Source: Ciona intestinalis
Lineage: Eukaryota > Chordata > Ascidiacea > Phlebobranchia > Cionidae
NCBI RefSeq assembly: GCF_000224145.3
Contig: NC_020176.2
Span: 868,693 to 932,692 of the forward strand
Direction: 5' to 3'
Length of the DNA stretch: 64,000 nt
Shown here in pieces: positions 11,001 to 23,376 of the stretch. Below the pieces are notes generated by a model. That model searched no databases, had not been told where the DNA came from, and worked only from the letters and a program-made list of their open reading frames with translations. How positions within the stretch are numbered: position 1 is the first letter of the stretch; each line of letters begins with the position of its first letter. A program made the position numbers and the translations under genes.

Positions 11001-14000
11001 TAAGTTCTACAGACAAAATGATTGAACGAACACACAAACTATACTGGGGTGGGGTAGGATGGGACATCTTTTCATTCTTTTTTCTTGTTAAGAACACGAT
11101 CAAAGTATTTGGGAATTATGTGCTAGAGGTGTTCCATCTTACCCCATAGTGCAACATGAAAAAAAACAAACATTTTTTTACACAAAACTATCCTACACAA
11201 TTTTTATGCGACCTAATTTTCCTACGCTTCCAACACGTACATGCGTTGAAAGCACTTAAATACAAAAATACAAAGTAAGTTGTTTCAGGTTGTTTCCTGA
11301 CGCAACGATGAAGTTGTCGTTTGGAAGTTGGATCGCATACGCACTGCCAGGCTCTGTATGTATGTTGATACTTGCGTACATTTGGCTCAGTCTGTATTTT
11401 CTCGGATTCAAGTAAGTAATCATATAGTAGGGTAGGGGAAGATGGGACACCTTTTCGCTTAATTTCTTCGTCCCATTTAGCACTAATTGAAGATCATTCA
11501 AAGAATTATTAAACCATATCCTCACGACTCCTATAAACCGTTGTTAATTGCTTAAACACACAATCAAACGCTTTAAAATAAAAAACGTAAAATAAATACA
11601 TTTTCAGCCTTCGCGAAATTGTCGGTTGTTTTCGAGGTTCTGACGTCACAGAGGGCGAACGAAACGCAAGAAACGTGATTGTTACGGAATACAAGAAACT
11701 TGGAGATATAACGTAAGTACGATTATCCAGCAGTAATGTTTTATGCGCAGTTAATTGATAATAAAACCGGTTCTTTTGTATATATGCACGTAAAAACGAC
11801 ATCCCCTTTATTGGCCATTCACACACACAGACTATATCCACACAATTTCTATTCATTGGCTGCCTTTGGCTTTTAAGACGCCGGTTATTACACCTCTACG
11901 CATGTTTATTATGGTGAAAAAAATAAATCACGAAATGAATGGATGATTTTTATTTATCCTCGCTTGGCCGGGTGACTTGGTCGTTATATAACACAGATTC
12001 CTCAAACACTTCGCGCCCGCTAATGAGTTACCAAATATGTTACTTTGTGAGTAATTAGTGCGATTTCTTGTGAATGTTTATTTATTAGTGGATATAACTG
12101 AAAATTTATACAACCTATATAAGCGACCAACTAATTGCACTAAATCAGGTGGAAAGAAGTGACTGTATTATCTCTCTTCACCACTACCGCCCTCTTATGG
12201 TTCTTCCGTGATCCTGGTTTCATGCCAGGTTGGTCAATTCTGTTTGAGGAGGATTATGTTGATGACGGCACTGTTGCCATGACGATGGCCTTTCTTTTGT
12301 TTGTTCTTCCCTCCGAGAGACCTTCGTTTTTACGTAAATCGAGCGGTTTAGACGAAGACGACAAGTCAGAGGGTAAGACGGTGGAAGACATAGGTAACGT
12401 TAAGTTTAATTAGGTTTGGTATAGGACTATAGGTGTACCAGCTACGCTTCTATCTTTAAACTAAATGTAAATTTGTTTTCATGTTAAGCGTGTTTTAACG
12501 ATTGTCGCTTTCTCGCAACATCCATTCTTTTCGTTTTAAAAGTGATTTAATCTCTGGCACTAATTCGTTCACTAACAGCAAGCAATCAGGCTACAAACAC
12601 AGGAGAAGTGTGCATAGAAGTAAAAATCAATGTAAAAATGATTTCGGTTAAAACTTCATTTGGAAAAATTGGAATTACTAGTTTAAATCCGTATAAACAC
12701 TACATGCCAATATAAAATTATGTCCATGTTATAATAATGGCCAGGTTTTACATTTTTATTTATGTAAGCTTTATGTACCCCTATATATGCTTTCTTCTCT
12801 TTAACCTATATAAACCTTTGTAGACTCAGTATCCACGATGGAATCAGACGAACTCCTTCGACCAGTTGCCCCAATACTGGATTGGAAGACAGTTCACCAC
12901 AAGTTTCCATGGGCAGTAATGCTTCTTATAACTGGAGGCTTTGCTATGGCGAAAGGGGCAACGGTGATAACATGATTACTTAACTTATATTGACGTTTAA
13001 AGTAAACTGTATAGTTTTAAACTTAAGTGCGTGGCATTGAAGATTAAATGACAGGCGATGACCAAATATTGTCTCTTGAACGCAAATATTGAAAGCAACT
13101 ATATGTGGCATAATGTTTGTTCGACAAGTATTGTTCAGAATATGTCTATGGCATCCACGCCCAATATACACACGCACACATCGTAACGTCTTTTTGCAAA
13201 TGCGGTGTCAAATAAGTCGTGTAGAAATCAATGAAGAGGAGAGACAAATATTTATTCTGTTTTTTTTAGAAGAAATGCTTAAAATGCACAGGGTATAAAT
13301 CTGTAACCTAAGTTGTCCCGCCACGCGCGAATATATAAGAAATTATAACGGGTCGGGGTAAGATGGTACATAGCTTTATTCTCTTTTACTATTTCGTTTG
13401 GTAGTAAACAAAATATTTACCTAATTATAGCCTATACCCAAATTCTTCTAAAACCCTCTAAAGATGCATTGTTAAGGAATAAAGGATATTATGTCCTAAC
13501 GGTATCCGTCTTACCTCACAGTACTATATAAAGATACAACCATTAAATATTTACAGTAATTTATTAAATACAGGAATCTGGTTTCTCCGAATGGCTGGGA
13601 GATCAACTGATATTTCTTGGTGGAATCGAAACTTGGGCGATCTGTCTCATTGTTACAATTGTCGTATGCTTGTTCACCGAATGCTCAAGCAATGTGGCGA
13701 CCGCTTCAATATTCGTACCAATACTGGCACAATTGGCAAGTTCATATACCCACTAAGTGTCAGAACTTATACTGTTATAAGATTACCCGCCACTCGAAAA
13801 AATATTCGGCAGTTATTCAATTGTGGTTTGATCTCACTTTCAGAATATTCGCCCCATGTTTGTATCTAATCTGCCTTATAGGATATTTTGCAACGTTGCG
13901 GTTACAGCGTAAACAGGAAATATAGGATCCAGGTGATAAAGGTATCCCATCTTACCCCACAGTACTATATACATTGCAGACGTTATAGCCTATAGATAGC

Positions 14001-14897
14001 CCTATACTATTCTCATATGCTAACTATACCATGCTCATACTCCGCAATTTATCCTTCAGGCTCAATCACTTGAAGTTCATCCCTTGTATCTCATGTTGCC
14101 TCCAGTATTGGCCGCCTCCCTAGCTTTCATGCTACCAGTTGCAACTCCACCAAACGCACTGGCGTTTTCATATGGTCACCTTAAAGTCATGGACTTGGTA
14201 AAACAATAAACTTACATAGATAGCTGACTAAGCTTAATACATGTTGCTGCCAGGCACATTGTAAGTTCTAAAAGGATATTTTGGCAAATTAATTTAGGGC
14301 CTACCTACATTATAAATTTAAAAGAGCTTTCCTGGAAAAGTCTTTTGTAATCTCACAGAAGCCATTAAAGCGTTATTAAAGCGTATCTTCGATATAAAAC
14401 CTGTCTATATACGATTTTAGGAATATCTTACCAACTAATGTCCTTGCTATTATTAAATAACTTATTTTAAAGCCAAACTGTTATTTATAAATCTACCCAC
14501 AGCAAACCCACAAGTAGTTATAGTAGGGTGGGGAAGATGAGACACCTTATCTTCACAACTCCCAAAGACCGTTGTTTATTGTTTAAATTATGATATTTAG
14601 ATATTATGTACTAAAGGTTTCCCATCTTACCCCACAGTACTAAATACTCCAGTAACGACAATGCTTATAGGACAACCCAATGTAGGTCAACCACACTCGA
14701 TAGATAATTTAAGTTAATTATTTCAGATTAAAGCTGGTTGGATGCTGAACGTTCTTGGAGTTTTAGTGATCTCAGTGTTTATCAACACATACGGTGTCTC
14801 ATACTTCGGATTAAATGAGTTCCCAGCATGGGCAGCACTGCCTAAAACATCAGGAACAACTGCAGCTCCAACTTTCAATATGACAAGCACCGTCTAA
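8048..14897 (+). CDS. slc13a: SLC13-family Na+/dicarboxylate-citrate cotransporter
   Basis: Thirteen exons: 8048-8155, 8802-9067, 9428-9566, 9827-9934, 10417-10479, 10735-10886, 11289-11411, 11608-11712, 12149-12372, 12824-12963, 13574-13735, 14060-14197, 14727-14897; every phase agrees and gives 632 residues. It is a plasma-membrane transporter that couples Na+ to uptake of di- or tricarboxylates. The first helix is [16 protein letters not shown]. The two Na+/substrate SN motifs are [11 protein letters not shown] (SNT 142-144) and [11 protein letters not shown] (SNV 515-517). [19 protein letters not shown] and [12 protein letters not shown] are family signatures. Exons 4-5 encode a hydrophilic, charged loop with low conservation. 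Which of SLC13A1/2/3/5 is closest cannot be decided by eye. The intron after 13735 starts with GC. Several introns contain MITEs. Confidence 0.93.
11042..11150. mobile_element. Hairpin MITE, internally deleted
   Basis: Both ends are present (ggggtggggtaggatgggac; gttccatcttaccccatag) but only about 109 bp remain. It lies in an SLC13 intron. Confidence 0.7.
11421..11572. mobile_element. Hairpin MITE, one end only
   Basis: The left end is catatagtagggtaggggaa and the usual interior follows, but the right terminal repeat is missing. It starts 10 bp after an SLC13 exon donor. Confidence 0.65.
11930..12060 (+). mobile_element. SINE, 5' part only
   Basis: Contains tttatcctcgcttggccggg and a degenerate cgcccgctaatgagttacca block, the same 5' module as at 36187. 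It lies in an SLC13 intron. Confidence 0.55.
13346..13530. mobile_element. Hairpin MITE, full length but diverged
   Basis: Ends gggtcggggtaagatggtac and tccgtcttacctcacagtac, about 185 bp, in an SLC13 intron. Confidence 0.65.
13736..14059 (+). other. GC-AG intron in SLC13 gene
   Basis: The exon ends ...GCACAATTG and the intron starts gcaagt; the acceptor is ccttcag before GCTCAATC. The join reads [17 protein letters not shown], which matches the family without a gap, so the GC donor is well supported. A partial MITE end (13925-13971) lies inside. Confidence 0.85.
13925..13971. mobile_element. MITE right-end fragment
   Basis: Only the end ggtatcccatcttaccccac plus agtactatata is recognisable. 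Confidence 0.5.
14520..14647. mobile_element. Hairpin MITE, shortened
   Basis: Ends agtagggtggggaagatgag and gtttcccatcttaccccaca, about 128 bp, in the last SLC13 intron. Confidence 0.7.
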
Positions 14898-15942
14898 CAC
14901 TGTTAAACTTTAACGTAATTACTTTGCATTTCATATCTTCTCCTGTTTAGCTGTTTTAGAAGGATGGAACATCTTTAGCACATAATGTCCAAATATCCTG
15001 ATTATGTTTTAAACAATTAACAACCGTCTATGGGGGTCGTAATGATGTGGTTTTATAGTTTTTTCAATGTTCTTTGTTTACTACCAAATGGAACGAGAAA
15101 ATAGAAAGATGTCTAATCTTCCGCTACCCTACAATATATTCTCTTCAACCAAATATGCCTACATTCTATTAAATATAGGTCATTCGTAAGGACTGCTGCG
15201 GGAACTAACAAATATCAAAGACTACACGCGTTTCCGTCTATATTTATAACGTTAGCGTCATGGGCTGATAAATTATGGTCCGCGAAGCCTATTTATATAA
15301 ATCGATAATTCATTATGGACAAACTGGTGTATTGAGCGGATTCATTTTCTGCCTGTTTATTAAGGACAGGTAAGCCGAACAAAATATTCATGAAAAATTA
15401 TGTAGTGAATTATTTTTCTGTATAAAAGCAAAATTATACACAATAAATGGTAGAAATAATGACACAAAATAAAAAGTAAACCAGGATATCCTGATGCATG
15501 ATGCTTTTGAAATTATGATTGAATCAACTACAGAATCTAACGGCATATTGGAAGCACAGATGCAATGTAAGACAATAGATTCTTATGTCAAGTTCACATA
15601 ATTTTGCTTTATAATTTGCAGTGTTTCACTCTTGTTTTGCAAAACTGCCAGCTCTTACTATTAGGAGACATAGTCTACCTGACCTATGTTAAAGTGCATA
15701 GCTGTCTAACTTTACAAACTAGACTGGAATCTGCGCAACACTTAAGCCTCACGATGTGAGAACCTAAGATTCCGAACATCAAAAAGTAACATAGATATTT
15801 AGAAGCGCTTTCTAAAAGGTTAAACCATTTGCCGATGTAGAGCACAGAATAGTTCATCCATTTGCTTATTCCAGTCAACTAGGTTAGAAACTCTTGGCAG
15901 TTCCCATTGCAAACAAGTATGTAGAGCAATACAATCCATACA
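14898..15942. other. Convergent spacer, SLC13 3' end to CRLS1 3' end
   Basis: Contains a MITE at 14956-15138 and otherwise AT-rich sequence with no ORF or RNA gene I can support. Both 3' UTRs should lie here. Confidence 0.6.
14956..15138. mobile_element. Hairpin MITE, left end eroded
   Basis: The interior is tagcacataatgtccaaatat and the right end aatcttccgctaccctacaa, about 180 bp. Confidence 0.65.
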
Positions 15943-18727
15943 TCATGGGCTTTCTTTCATGATTCGAATTGTGTCTTTTTGTAAGATATAACTGACACCA
16001 GAAGCTACTGTAGTAAAAGCAGTGAACGCCCACAAACAACGAAGTGCAGCATGGTCTACAAACCCAAACACAGGAGCAGCCACAGAGCACCATAACAGAA
16101 TCAACTGTGCCGCAGTGTTTGCCTGTTTGTTATAAATATTGGGTTTTAAAATCATCTATTTCGGTTACACCGCAAAATATTTTTAACTCATTAAACTCCA
16201 CGAAATGTGTATATACTTTGGGGCAATATTTTTTACATAAGTATTCAAACATAAAGAGAGGGAGGTTATTAAAACTGTTCCCAACTACCTATACCCTACT
16301 AATCTACTATAACTAAAAAAAATCAAATTTGCTTGAACTTACGTAACATAAGTCATAAAAAAAAGATAAAAGTTACAATAATACCTCTATTTTAAACTAA
16401 AAACATATATAAATATATATATATAATATATATATATATCTTTTTTCGTTAATTAGCAAAAAAATTACTTAAATTGACAATTTTTAATTTCACTTTGCTT
16501 TCCAACAAACAAACAAACTTCACTTTACCTTGCTAAGGTTGGTTGGGGAGAGTTTAACATTAACTAAACTTGGATCAAAATATCTTTCCCAAGTTACAGG
16601 GGGTGGGCATGTCTTGTAACGTAGATAAAACACAGCGAGAATAAGGATGACGTCACGACCAATGAACAAACCAGTAAGTGCCCCTGGTGGTGGGGAAAAA
16701 ATATGGGTTAGATTCGTTAGAGAGCATACTTGGCAGAGTTGAAAGACATTGGTTTACTTGGATACCCCATTAAGGTAAAACAATTTTACACCAAATAACC
16801 TTTTAGCAGCTTATCTGGTATAAATAGGCTAAAAACTATGTTTTGATACCAAAAAAGGTTATTTACCAGATGCCTGGTAGCAGAAGCTGTTTAGGTTTAA
16901 AATTAGTCAACTTTTAGAAACTAACTGGTAACATAGTTAATGTATTAAAATATTACTTCTTACACAAAGATACACAAAGTCTAATATAAACAAGCATACA
17001 TACATGGTATAATGTTGACATATGTGAGAGAAAGGGAAAGAAAAGCAACCAGAACTTTATCAGCAAGTGGATCAAGTGCCGAACCCAATGCTGTTTGTTG
17101 TGACGGCCAAGTACGAGCTATTTGTCCATCAATCTGTAAGAAACAAATATTTAAAAAGAGTTGTTGTGTTTATAGAGCATATATAAGTATTCAATTCAAA
17201 GTATTTTATATTAACAGTTTTATTTTTTATGGTAAAGTCATAGAGCAAAGCGTGCCGAAGAATCGCCCATTCCTTTTAACAGAATAAGATGGCCTTTTCC
17301 CTTTATCAAATTACTGTACATCAACTTAGGTGCATGAGAGTGGGAGTGGCATTTATATAGAAATGCTTTTTTTATTATTAAAAAAAATGCTTAAACCTCT
17401 TAACTTTTTTTTTATTTTTCCGGCTGTGACCATTTTTCAATATTAGAAAAAAATCAAAGATTTTCAATTTAATAGGTGTGCACATACCATGTCAGTTACG
17501 GCAGCAATCACACACAACACTAAAGCTGTTTGGGATTGACCAGTAAGCACAAGGTAACTGAGATAAGGGGAAACCACGATTCTACAAAATGAAAGTAGGT
17601 TTGGGACAGTGTAGATGTTTTCTTTCTGCACGAAAAGATATATTTTATTATTTTTAAATCAAGCCCAGGTCGAAGTATTTATTGCAAGCGTATCAATCCT
17701 TTTCTTGATCGCATACGTAAAAAGCTGGCTAAATAATCAAGGAGACAATCGTTATTATGACGCAAATAATCAGCGTGTGAATTGCTATTATGTCGTAATC
17801 AATTGCCAGGTCAAACAATCGCTATTATGATGCAATGAATCCACATGTAAATCCTTACTATTTCGTAATAAACATGCCGCTTGGCAGAGGAAAACATCCT
17901 AAATATACAGCAGTGCTACTTCTGGAACATATAAGGCTATTTATTACCGCAAATTACATTTATCTTACATACAGCTGTGAGAAAGGTCGTGTTACCAATT
18001 CCCGCGGAAAAAACGTATGCGCCGCACCTATACAAGGACGTTAATGACGTCATAGTCAACGCGCAGGTGCGTTAGCAAATCGGTGCGCCTGACTTCATTT
18101 GCTATATACGACTACTTTATGTATTATATTACCTCACTTTTAGCTTTAAACGCCGGTAATTTTTGCAATTGCGCGTCTGCAATATGAAAATAATTTGTTT
18201 AAAACAATTTTTTTTTGCGTTTTTTTTCTACATCGTCGGCAATATACTGCCAACGATTTGTCCAAATGCGTCGGCAATTGCCCACGTGAGCCTCCAGGGC
18301 TGTTTATGTTTTTTATAAAAATTGTTTTGGCATGGGTAAACATGGAAACAAATTAAAACAAATAATATTTTATTTATGAAACACAGCTTACCTTCACTGG
18401 AATACTTTCAATTTTTTCCTTTTTGCTTTTATTTTCCAACAGGTTTTCCCATTCTTCATTTGAAGATAGAAGCTTACAACTAAGTGAGAATGATCTGCAT
18501 TGCTGAGATGATATACAACTTAAATGGCAACGATGAAACTTGTTTAGAGTAGGATGACCAAGTCCCAGTGTGTTGTAGGTTTTTATGTTAATATGTCCAT
18601 TGTTGCACCATCCAACACTGTGTTTCACCCAATTACTTTTTACATGTTGGCATCGTTCCAATGTCTTGATTGAGTTCAAAGTTTTAGATTGCAGGAATCT
18701 TGGAATGGACAAACTGCATTTGATCAT
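15943..18727 (-). CDS. CRLS1: Cardiolipin synthase
   Basis: Exons in transcript order: 18392-18727, 17488-17625, 17004-17133, 16529-16683, 15943-16122; phases agree and give 312 residues (human about 301). It condenses phosphatidylglycerol with CDP-diacylglycerol to form cardiolipin in the inner mitochondrial membrane. The first exon encodes a basic, poorly conserved leader as expected for import. The CDP-alcohol phosphotransferase motif is D157, D160, G161, A164, R165, G175, D179, D183 (DGQIARTW then [11 protein letters not shown]). Membrane segments follow: [34 protein letters not shown] and [18 protein letters not shown]. The start at 18727 is the first Met of an open exon; I did not see another upstream. 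It is convergent with the SLC13 gene. Confidence 0.92.
16404..16440. repeat. AT-rich microsatellite
   Basis: Imperfect (TA)n with internal AA/AT interruptions, in the CRLS1 last intron. Confidence 0.85.
16793..16865. repeat. Small hairpin element
   Basis: Inverted arms aaataacctttt and aaaaggttattt, followed by accagatgcctggtagcagaa, a sequence shared with copies at about 31270, 44580 and 50035. Confidence 0.55.
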
Positions 18728-19656
18728 AACATTGGAAATTAATGATTTCAGAATTCACATCTAAAATTTTCTAGCTTTTTTTGAGAGTCTGCATATGATA
18801 AGCGAAAACTGCATTTATTGAACACGCTGTGAATAAATAAATTACATGCAACGTTTGAAGCTGTTAATTAATATTATTTTAAACTTAAAAAACAAAAATT
18901 GCACCTTTAAGAGTTAAACTTTTAGGCAATAATTGTTTAAATGGCATTGTTTACTTTTGTTAATAATTTTGTACAACAAACAGCCAAGAAACACAGACCA
19001 CAAACGGTATATAAATTAAATTAAGTATAAAGTTCATTTTGCGACATTAAAATATAATAAAAATCTTAATTCTAAACTAATAACAAACATGGCATTTCAA
19101 ACTTTACACAAACTCACTAAGTAGATGTAGTGAAATGGTTTTATGGCCAAAACAATAAGGGTTACTCATATATAGTCCTTTAACTATATTTTTGCACCTT
19201 GTAATTTTCCTAGTTTTGTAACACCCTAATATAGGCTACCGAAGTATTTGGCAAGCCATGTACAGCGCAATATGTTTGCTGCTACGACTCTATATAATAT
19301 ATAAACTGACATGCAACATTATAGCAATGAAATGTTGACAATGAAACTAAATTTTATAGTTCAAATTAGGCAATACCATCCACTTTAAACTAAACAAATA
19401 TTCTTTTAGAGCATAATGCTATAAATACAGTACGGTATTTTTCCATAAACATAGATATATAGTATATACATTAAACAGAAATGATGTTTTATAAACTCTT
19501 TAGCATGAATGATGAAAATGAACTCTTAAGTCTTTGGTTATGATTAAGGAAACCAACACTGACAAAATGTAAATGTACCACAAAACAACAGTAGTAAAAA
19601 GTACTAACAGTTAATCGAAATTTAACTAATAAGCACATGTGTGAGTTGCAGAGTGC
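18728..19656. other. Spacer between GBE1 3' end and CRLS1 5' end
   Basis: AT-rich with no ORF of note. It must contain the GBE1 3' UTR and the CRLS1 promoter (both genes on minus). A candidate minus-strand AATAAA lies at 18814-18819, which is far from the GBE1 stop, so its use is uncertain. Confidence 0.5.
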
Positions 19657-21735
19657 TTAGTCAGTGTCATCCTTTGCCATTATCATAGCAGATCTACAAG
19701 GCAGATATACGAGCATAGAATGCTCTCTACCATCAAAAGCCATCTCTTCCGTGAAGAACCTCACAGACTTATCATTTCTATTGTGTCCCCCATACTCTGA
19801 GTCATCAGAATCTAAAACAATCTTGTATTTTCCTGGGTTTTGGACTCCAACCCTATAACCAGTGAAACTTTGTGAATGATGGAAGTTGAATAGAAACAAG
19901 ACCCCGGCTCGCTCGAATACGAAAACCTTGTCACCGTTGTGCTTTCTACTAACATAGGCTTGTTTTGCTGCTAACCAACCATATGTTTCCTCTGTATTCT
20001 GCATGGCAGAGTCAAACTTGTAAAGGAACTTATACCTCAACAGGTTATCATCCACAAGGTGAAACTGACGGCGAGCATAATGGTAACTTGAACTGTTTCC
20101 GGCTCTTGGGAAGTCCAGCCACTCTGGATGACCAAACTCATTCCCGATGAAATTGAGATATCCCTCTCCTCCAAGACCATGTGTAATGAGACGGATCATC
20201 TTATGAAGTGAGATGCCACGATCAATGATAGGAGTAAGGTGGGTGCACTCTGACATGTGCGTGTACATCTCTTTATCCATCAACCAGAAAGCAAGGCTTT
20301 TATCTCCAACAAGCGCTTGGTCATGACTCTCAGCGTATGCAATGCAAAGTTCCCCATGCCTTCGGTTAGTGAGTGTATGGAAGATATGATCCATGTCCCA
20401 ATCCTCATCCCGCGCCTCTTTAAGGATCTTAATCCACTGGTCTGGGATTGCCATCGCAAGTCGGTAATCGAACCCAATCCCTCCTTCACTGACAGGCCTA
20501 CACATTCCTGGCATCCCAGAAACATCTTCTGCAATTGTGATTGCATCGGGAAGGAAGGTCTTTATCATATCATTGGCAAGAATCAGGTACACCAATGACT
20601 CCATGTCCATCTGAAGGCCAAAATACTCATGGTAATCTCCTGAAAACCCCCTTGAGATTGCATGGTCATGGTAGATCATAGAAGTAACTCCGTCAAACCG
20701 GAAACCATCAAACTTATATTCCTCCATATACCACCGAAGGTTGGAAATGAGAAACCTCAGCACTTCCCACTCTGAGTAGTTGAAGAGCCGGCTGTCCCAC
20801 TGACTGTGGACTCCCCTGGAACCAGAATGGAAAAAACACGAGTCCGTTCCATTAAACATATTCAGTCCATCCAGAACATTCTTGCAGGCATGGCTATGTA
20901 CAACATCCAACAATACATAGAGGCCCATGCCATGAGCTGTATCGATCAGCTCTTGCAGTTCTGTAGGTGTACCATAGCGACTTGATGCAGCGAAGAAATT
21001 GGTAACCTGGTACCCAAAGCTCGCATAATAAGCGTGCTCCATTATAGCCATTAGTTGGACACAGTTATAGCCAAGTTTTTTGATTCTTGGTAAAACTGTA
21101 TCTGTAAAGTTTTTGTAGGAAGCAACTTTGGGTTCACTGGAAGCAATTCCAACATGAGCTTCATAAATTCTTAAACTCTTTGGTTTTTTGGGGCGTTGGT
21201 TTTTAAAGTGATACAATTCGCTTTGAGGGGGATTCCAAAATATCCACTTATATGTCCCATGGTTGTCAAACTGCTTGACATAAGTAGCCCAAGGGGAAAT
21301 TCTTTCAAGATATTGATCATCATGCGTTTGTATAATAAGCATGAGTTCACTAAGATGTTCAATCATAGAACTCCCATCATCTTTTGGTGGTAACACTAAT
21401 TCCCATTTACCAAACTCTTTTTTCTCGTAACTGTACCCCCATCGCTCCCAATTATTAAAAGCTCCACGCAGATAAACTGCCTTTGCCCCAGGTACCCATT
21501 CCTTACAATGCACTGACCCATCAGGTTTTCCTTTCACACCAAAATTTTTATAAGATTGTGAAAATTTTTCCATTGTTTCTGCAGCTTCAATCCTGGCCTT
21601 GGTCTTCGAAAACATCTCATACCTCCGTTTAATGTCTCCAGTGAAGTTTTCAATATAGGGATCAATCTCCAAGAAAGTTTGAAGATCAGGGACCACCATA
21701 TTCGAACTTGATTTTAAACCATCTCCAGAATCCAT
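19657..21735 (-). CDS. GBE1: 1,4-alpha-glucan (glycogen) branching enzyme
   Basis: Single 692-codon exon (human about 702). It cuts an alpha-1,4 chain and rejoins it as an alpha-1,6 branch during cytosolic glycogen synthesis. An N-terminal CBM48-type module spans about 65-165. The GH13 barrel follows with conserved regions DVVHSH (277-282), [10 protein letters not shown] (nucleophile D348), ITIAEDVSG (acid/base E403) and [14 protein letters not shown] (D472). [10 protein letters not shown] appears here as [10 protein letters not shown], and the C-terminal beta domain contains [12 protein letters not shown]. All catalytic residues are intact. In the CBM48 part, the usual PHGSK stretch is replaced by IEHLSELML. 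Absence of introns is unusual beside CRLS1 and MAP2K5. The start codon sits just after a short AT-rich leader. Confidence 0.96.
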   Translation of the reverse strand: MDSGDGLKSSSNMVVPDLQTFLEIDPYIENFTGDIKRRYEMFSKTKARIEAAETMEKFSQSYKNFGVKGKPDGSVHCKEWVPGAKAVYLRGAFNNWERWGYSYEKKEFGKWELVLPPKDDGSSMIEHLSELMLIIQTHDDQYLERISPWATYVKQFDNHGTYKWIFWNPPQSELYHFKNQRPKKPKSLRIYEAHVGIASSEPKVASYKNFTDTVLPRIKKLGYNCVQLMAIMEHAYYASFGYQVTNFFAASSRYGTPTELQELIDTAHGMGLYVLLDVVHSHACKNVLDGLNMFNGTDSCFFHSGSRGVHSQWDSRLFNYSEWEVLRFLISNLRWYMEEYKFDGFRFDGVTSMIYHDHAISRGFSGDYHEYFGLQMDMESLVYLILANDMIKTFLPDAITIAEDVSGMPGMCRPVSEGGIGFDYRLAMAIPDQWIKILKEARDEDWDMDHIFHTLTNRRHGELCIAYAESHDQALVGDKSLAFWLMDKEMYTHMSECTHLTPIIDRGISLHKMIRLITHGLGGEGYLNFIGNEFGHPEWLDFPRAGNSSSYHYARRQFHLVDDNLLRYKFLYKFDSAMQNTEETYGWLAAKQAYVSRKHNGDKVFVFERAGVLFLFNFHHSQSFTGYRVGVQNPGKYKIVLDSDDSEYGGHNRNDKSVRFFTEEMAFDGREHSMLVYLPCRSAMIMAKDDTD

Positions 21736-23376
21736 TGCTTAAATTACAAAACCCAGGTATTTTAAACAAAAAGATGTTCTGAATTCTATCTGAACAGGTA
21801 AGAAAAATAGAAAGAATAAAAGGTATATTTATTTACCAACAATAGACTGTTGTAACTTTATTATTGATAAAAAACGTTGCATTAAATGTACAAAGATCAT
21901 ACAAGCAATATTCACGAATCATTAGAATTATTGAAACACTTACATTACAAATCCCGCGAATGTTTCAATTTTTGATACGCGATTACAAATAAACTGTCTG
22001 CCTAAACTACCGTCCATCACCGTCCACGCTTTAACGAACGTGAAATACCTCTATATACGCGCTTAAACCATTTTCCCTTGTTATCATTTTGCGCTTCTTC
22101 GTTGATTCTAAAAATGACATAACGACATAAATTGAATAAAGTTCTTGCTATTCTGTGAAAACACTTTATTTTTTTGCAGCGACCTCGACCAAGGAGCCTC
22201 CGTATTCACCTTCAAACTTATGTAATACAAATATTAAAAGTTCATTTCAATCATCGCCGGCAGACATGCGCGCAGTGCTGCCGTGAGATCGAAGCTTATT
22301 CGGGCTTCGGTAAACCACGAATATACCACTCAATTGTGTATTACCACATTTTAACCTTATAAGTAACACTGGGCATATTCAACGTGGGTATATTATGCTG
22401 TGTCTCTATAACCACAAGTAACCGTGAAACCGAACGTAGATCTTTTTGTCATCTTCCTAAGAGCTATGCTAAACTTTAAATGAAATGAGTTAATCAACTG
22501 TCTTATTTATAAGCTTGTTGACAACAGAACTTTTGGAATCCCGTTTTATCCTTCCGGCTGCAAAGTTATTGCTGACTGACCGGGTGAACAACTAGACCGG
22601 GAAAAATAATCTTCGAGGTTAATCCAGCTGTGAATTGTAGGATTTACTACTGCGTCTCTGAGCAAGTTGTAATTTGAGCTAGGACTATTAACTCTATCTA
22701 ACAGATCTATCATCTATATCAATTTATGGACTGCGCTTCTGCGGTTAAATATACAATAAACCATTTCTAAAGTTTGCAAGAACGAAGGGCGAATTTTGGA
22801 GGGTTTACCCCTTCCGTCGTCTGATTTTCGGTGCTGTTATAGCACAGAATTTTTTCTAATATACAAGCAAAACTATATGCTCTTATATTTTTTTCCAAAC
22901 CAATGGTATAGTTTACGCTTTTACGCAGACGCACGAGGATAAAAACGCATATATAGTTTATTCGCAAGGTGGTGCTACTAGGCTTTGATTGACAGGATCT
23001 AAAATGACGAAAGGGAAAAAACCGAATGACGTAAGGGTTTTTTCTTATCTCTGGCTGAAGACAGAAGGCATATGGTATCGTGAGATACATTACGTAATGG
23101 ATAACGTAATCTGTTTTGGACTGAGAAAAATGTGGCGCAAGGGTCATTTTTTTCTTGGTATGGCGTTTTAAAACATATAACAGTATGCCTAAAATCTTCA
23201 AATCTTCATTTTACAGTTACGATTTTTGTAGTCAGTTCAGCTTTACGTAGAATTTCTGCTTTATTTTCAATTCTGGGTTCGCGGACTCTGTCCTTTTTTT
23301 ATTTTCATCTCGAAAGTCCTGGTGTTTTCCTGGCAAGAATGTGGTAACGGTGCCAAGAGGCAAACACTTCATTATT
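21736..23376. other. Divergent upstream region of GBE1 and MAP2K5
   Basis: No coding exon recognised; ORFs here are short and without family features. It should hold both promoters. The first in-frame ATG of MAP2K5 is at 23377. Confidence 0.55.

Noticed and set aside
22767..23201. 144-residue minus-strand ORF upstream of MAP2K5
   Set aside because: No domain, low-complexity composition, and it lies in a divergent promoter region; no splice partners seen.
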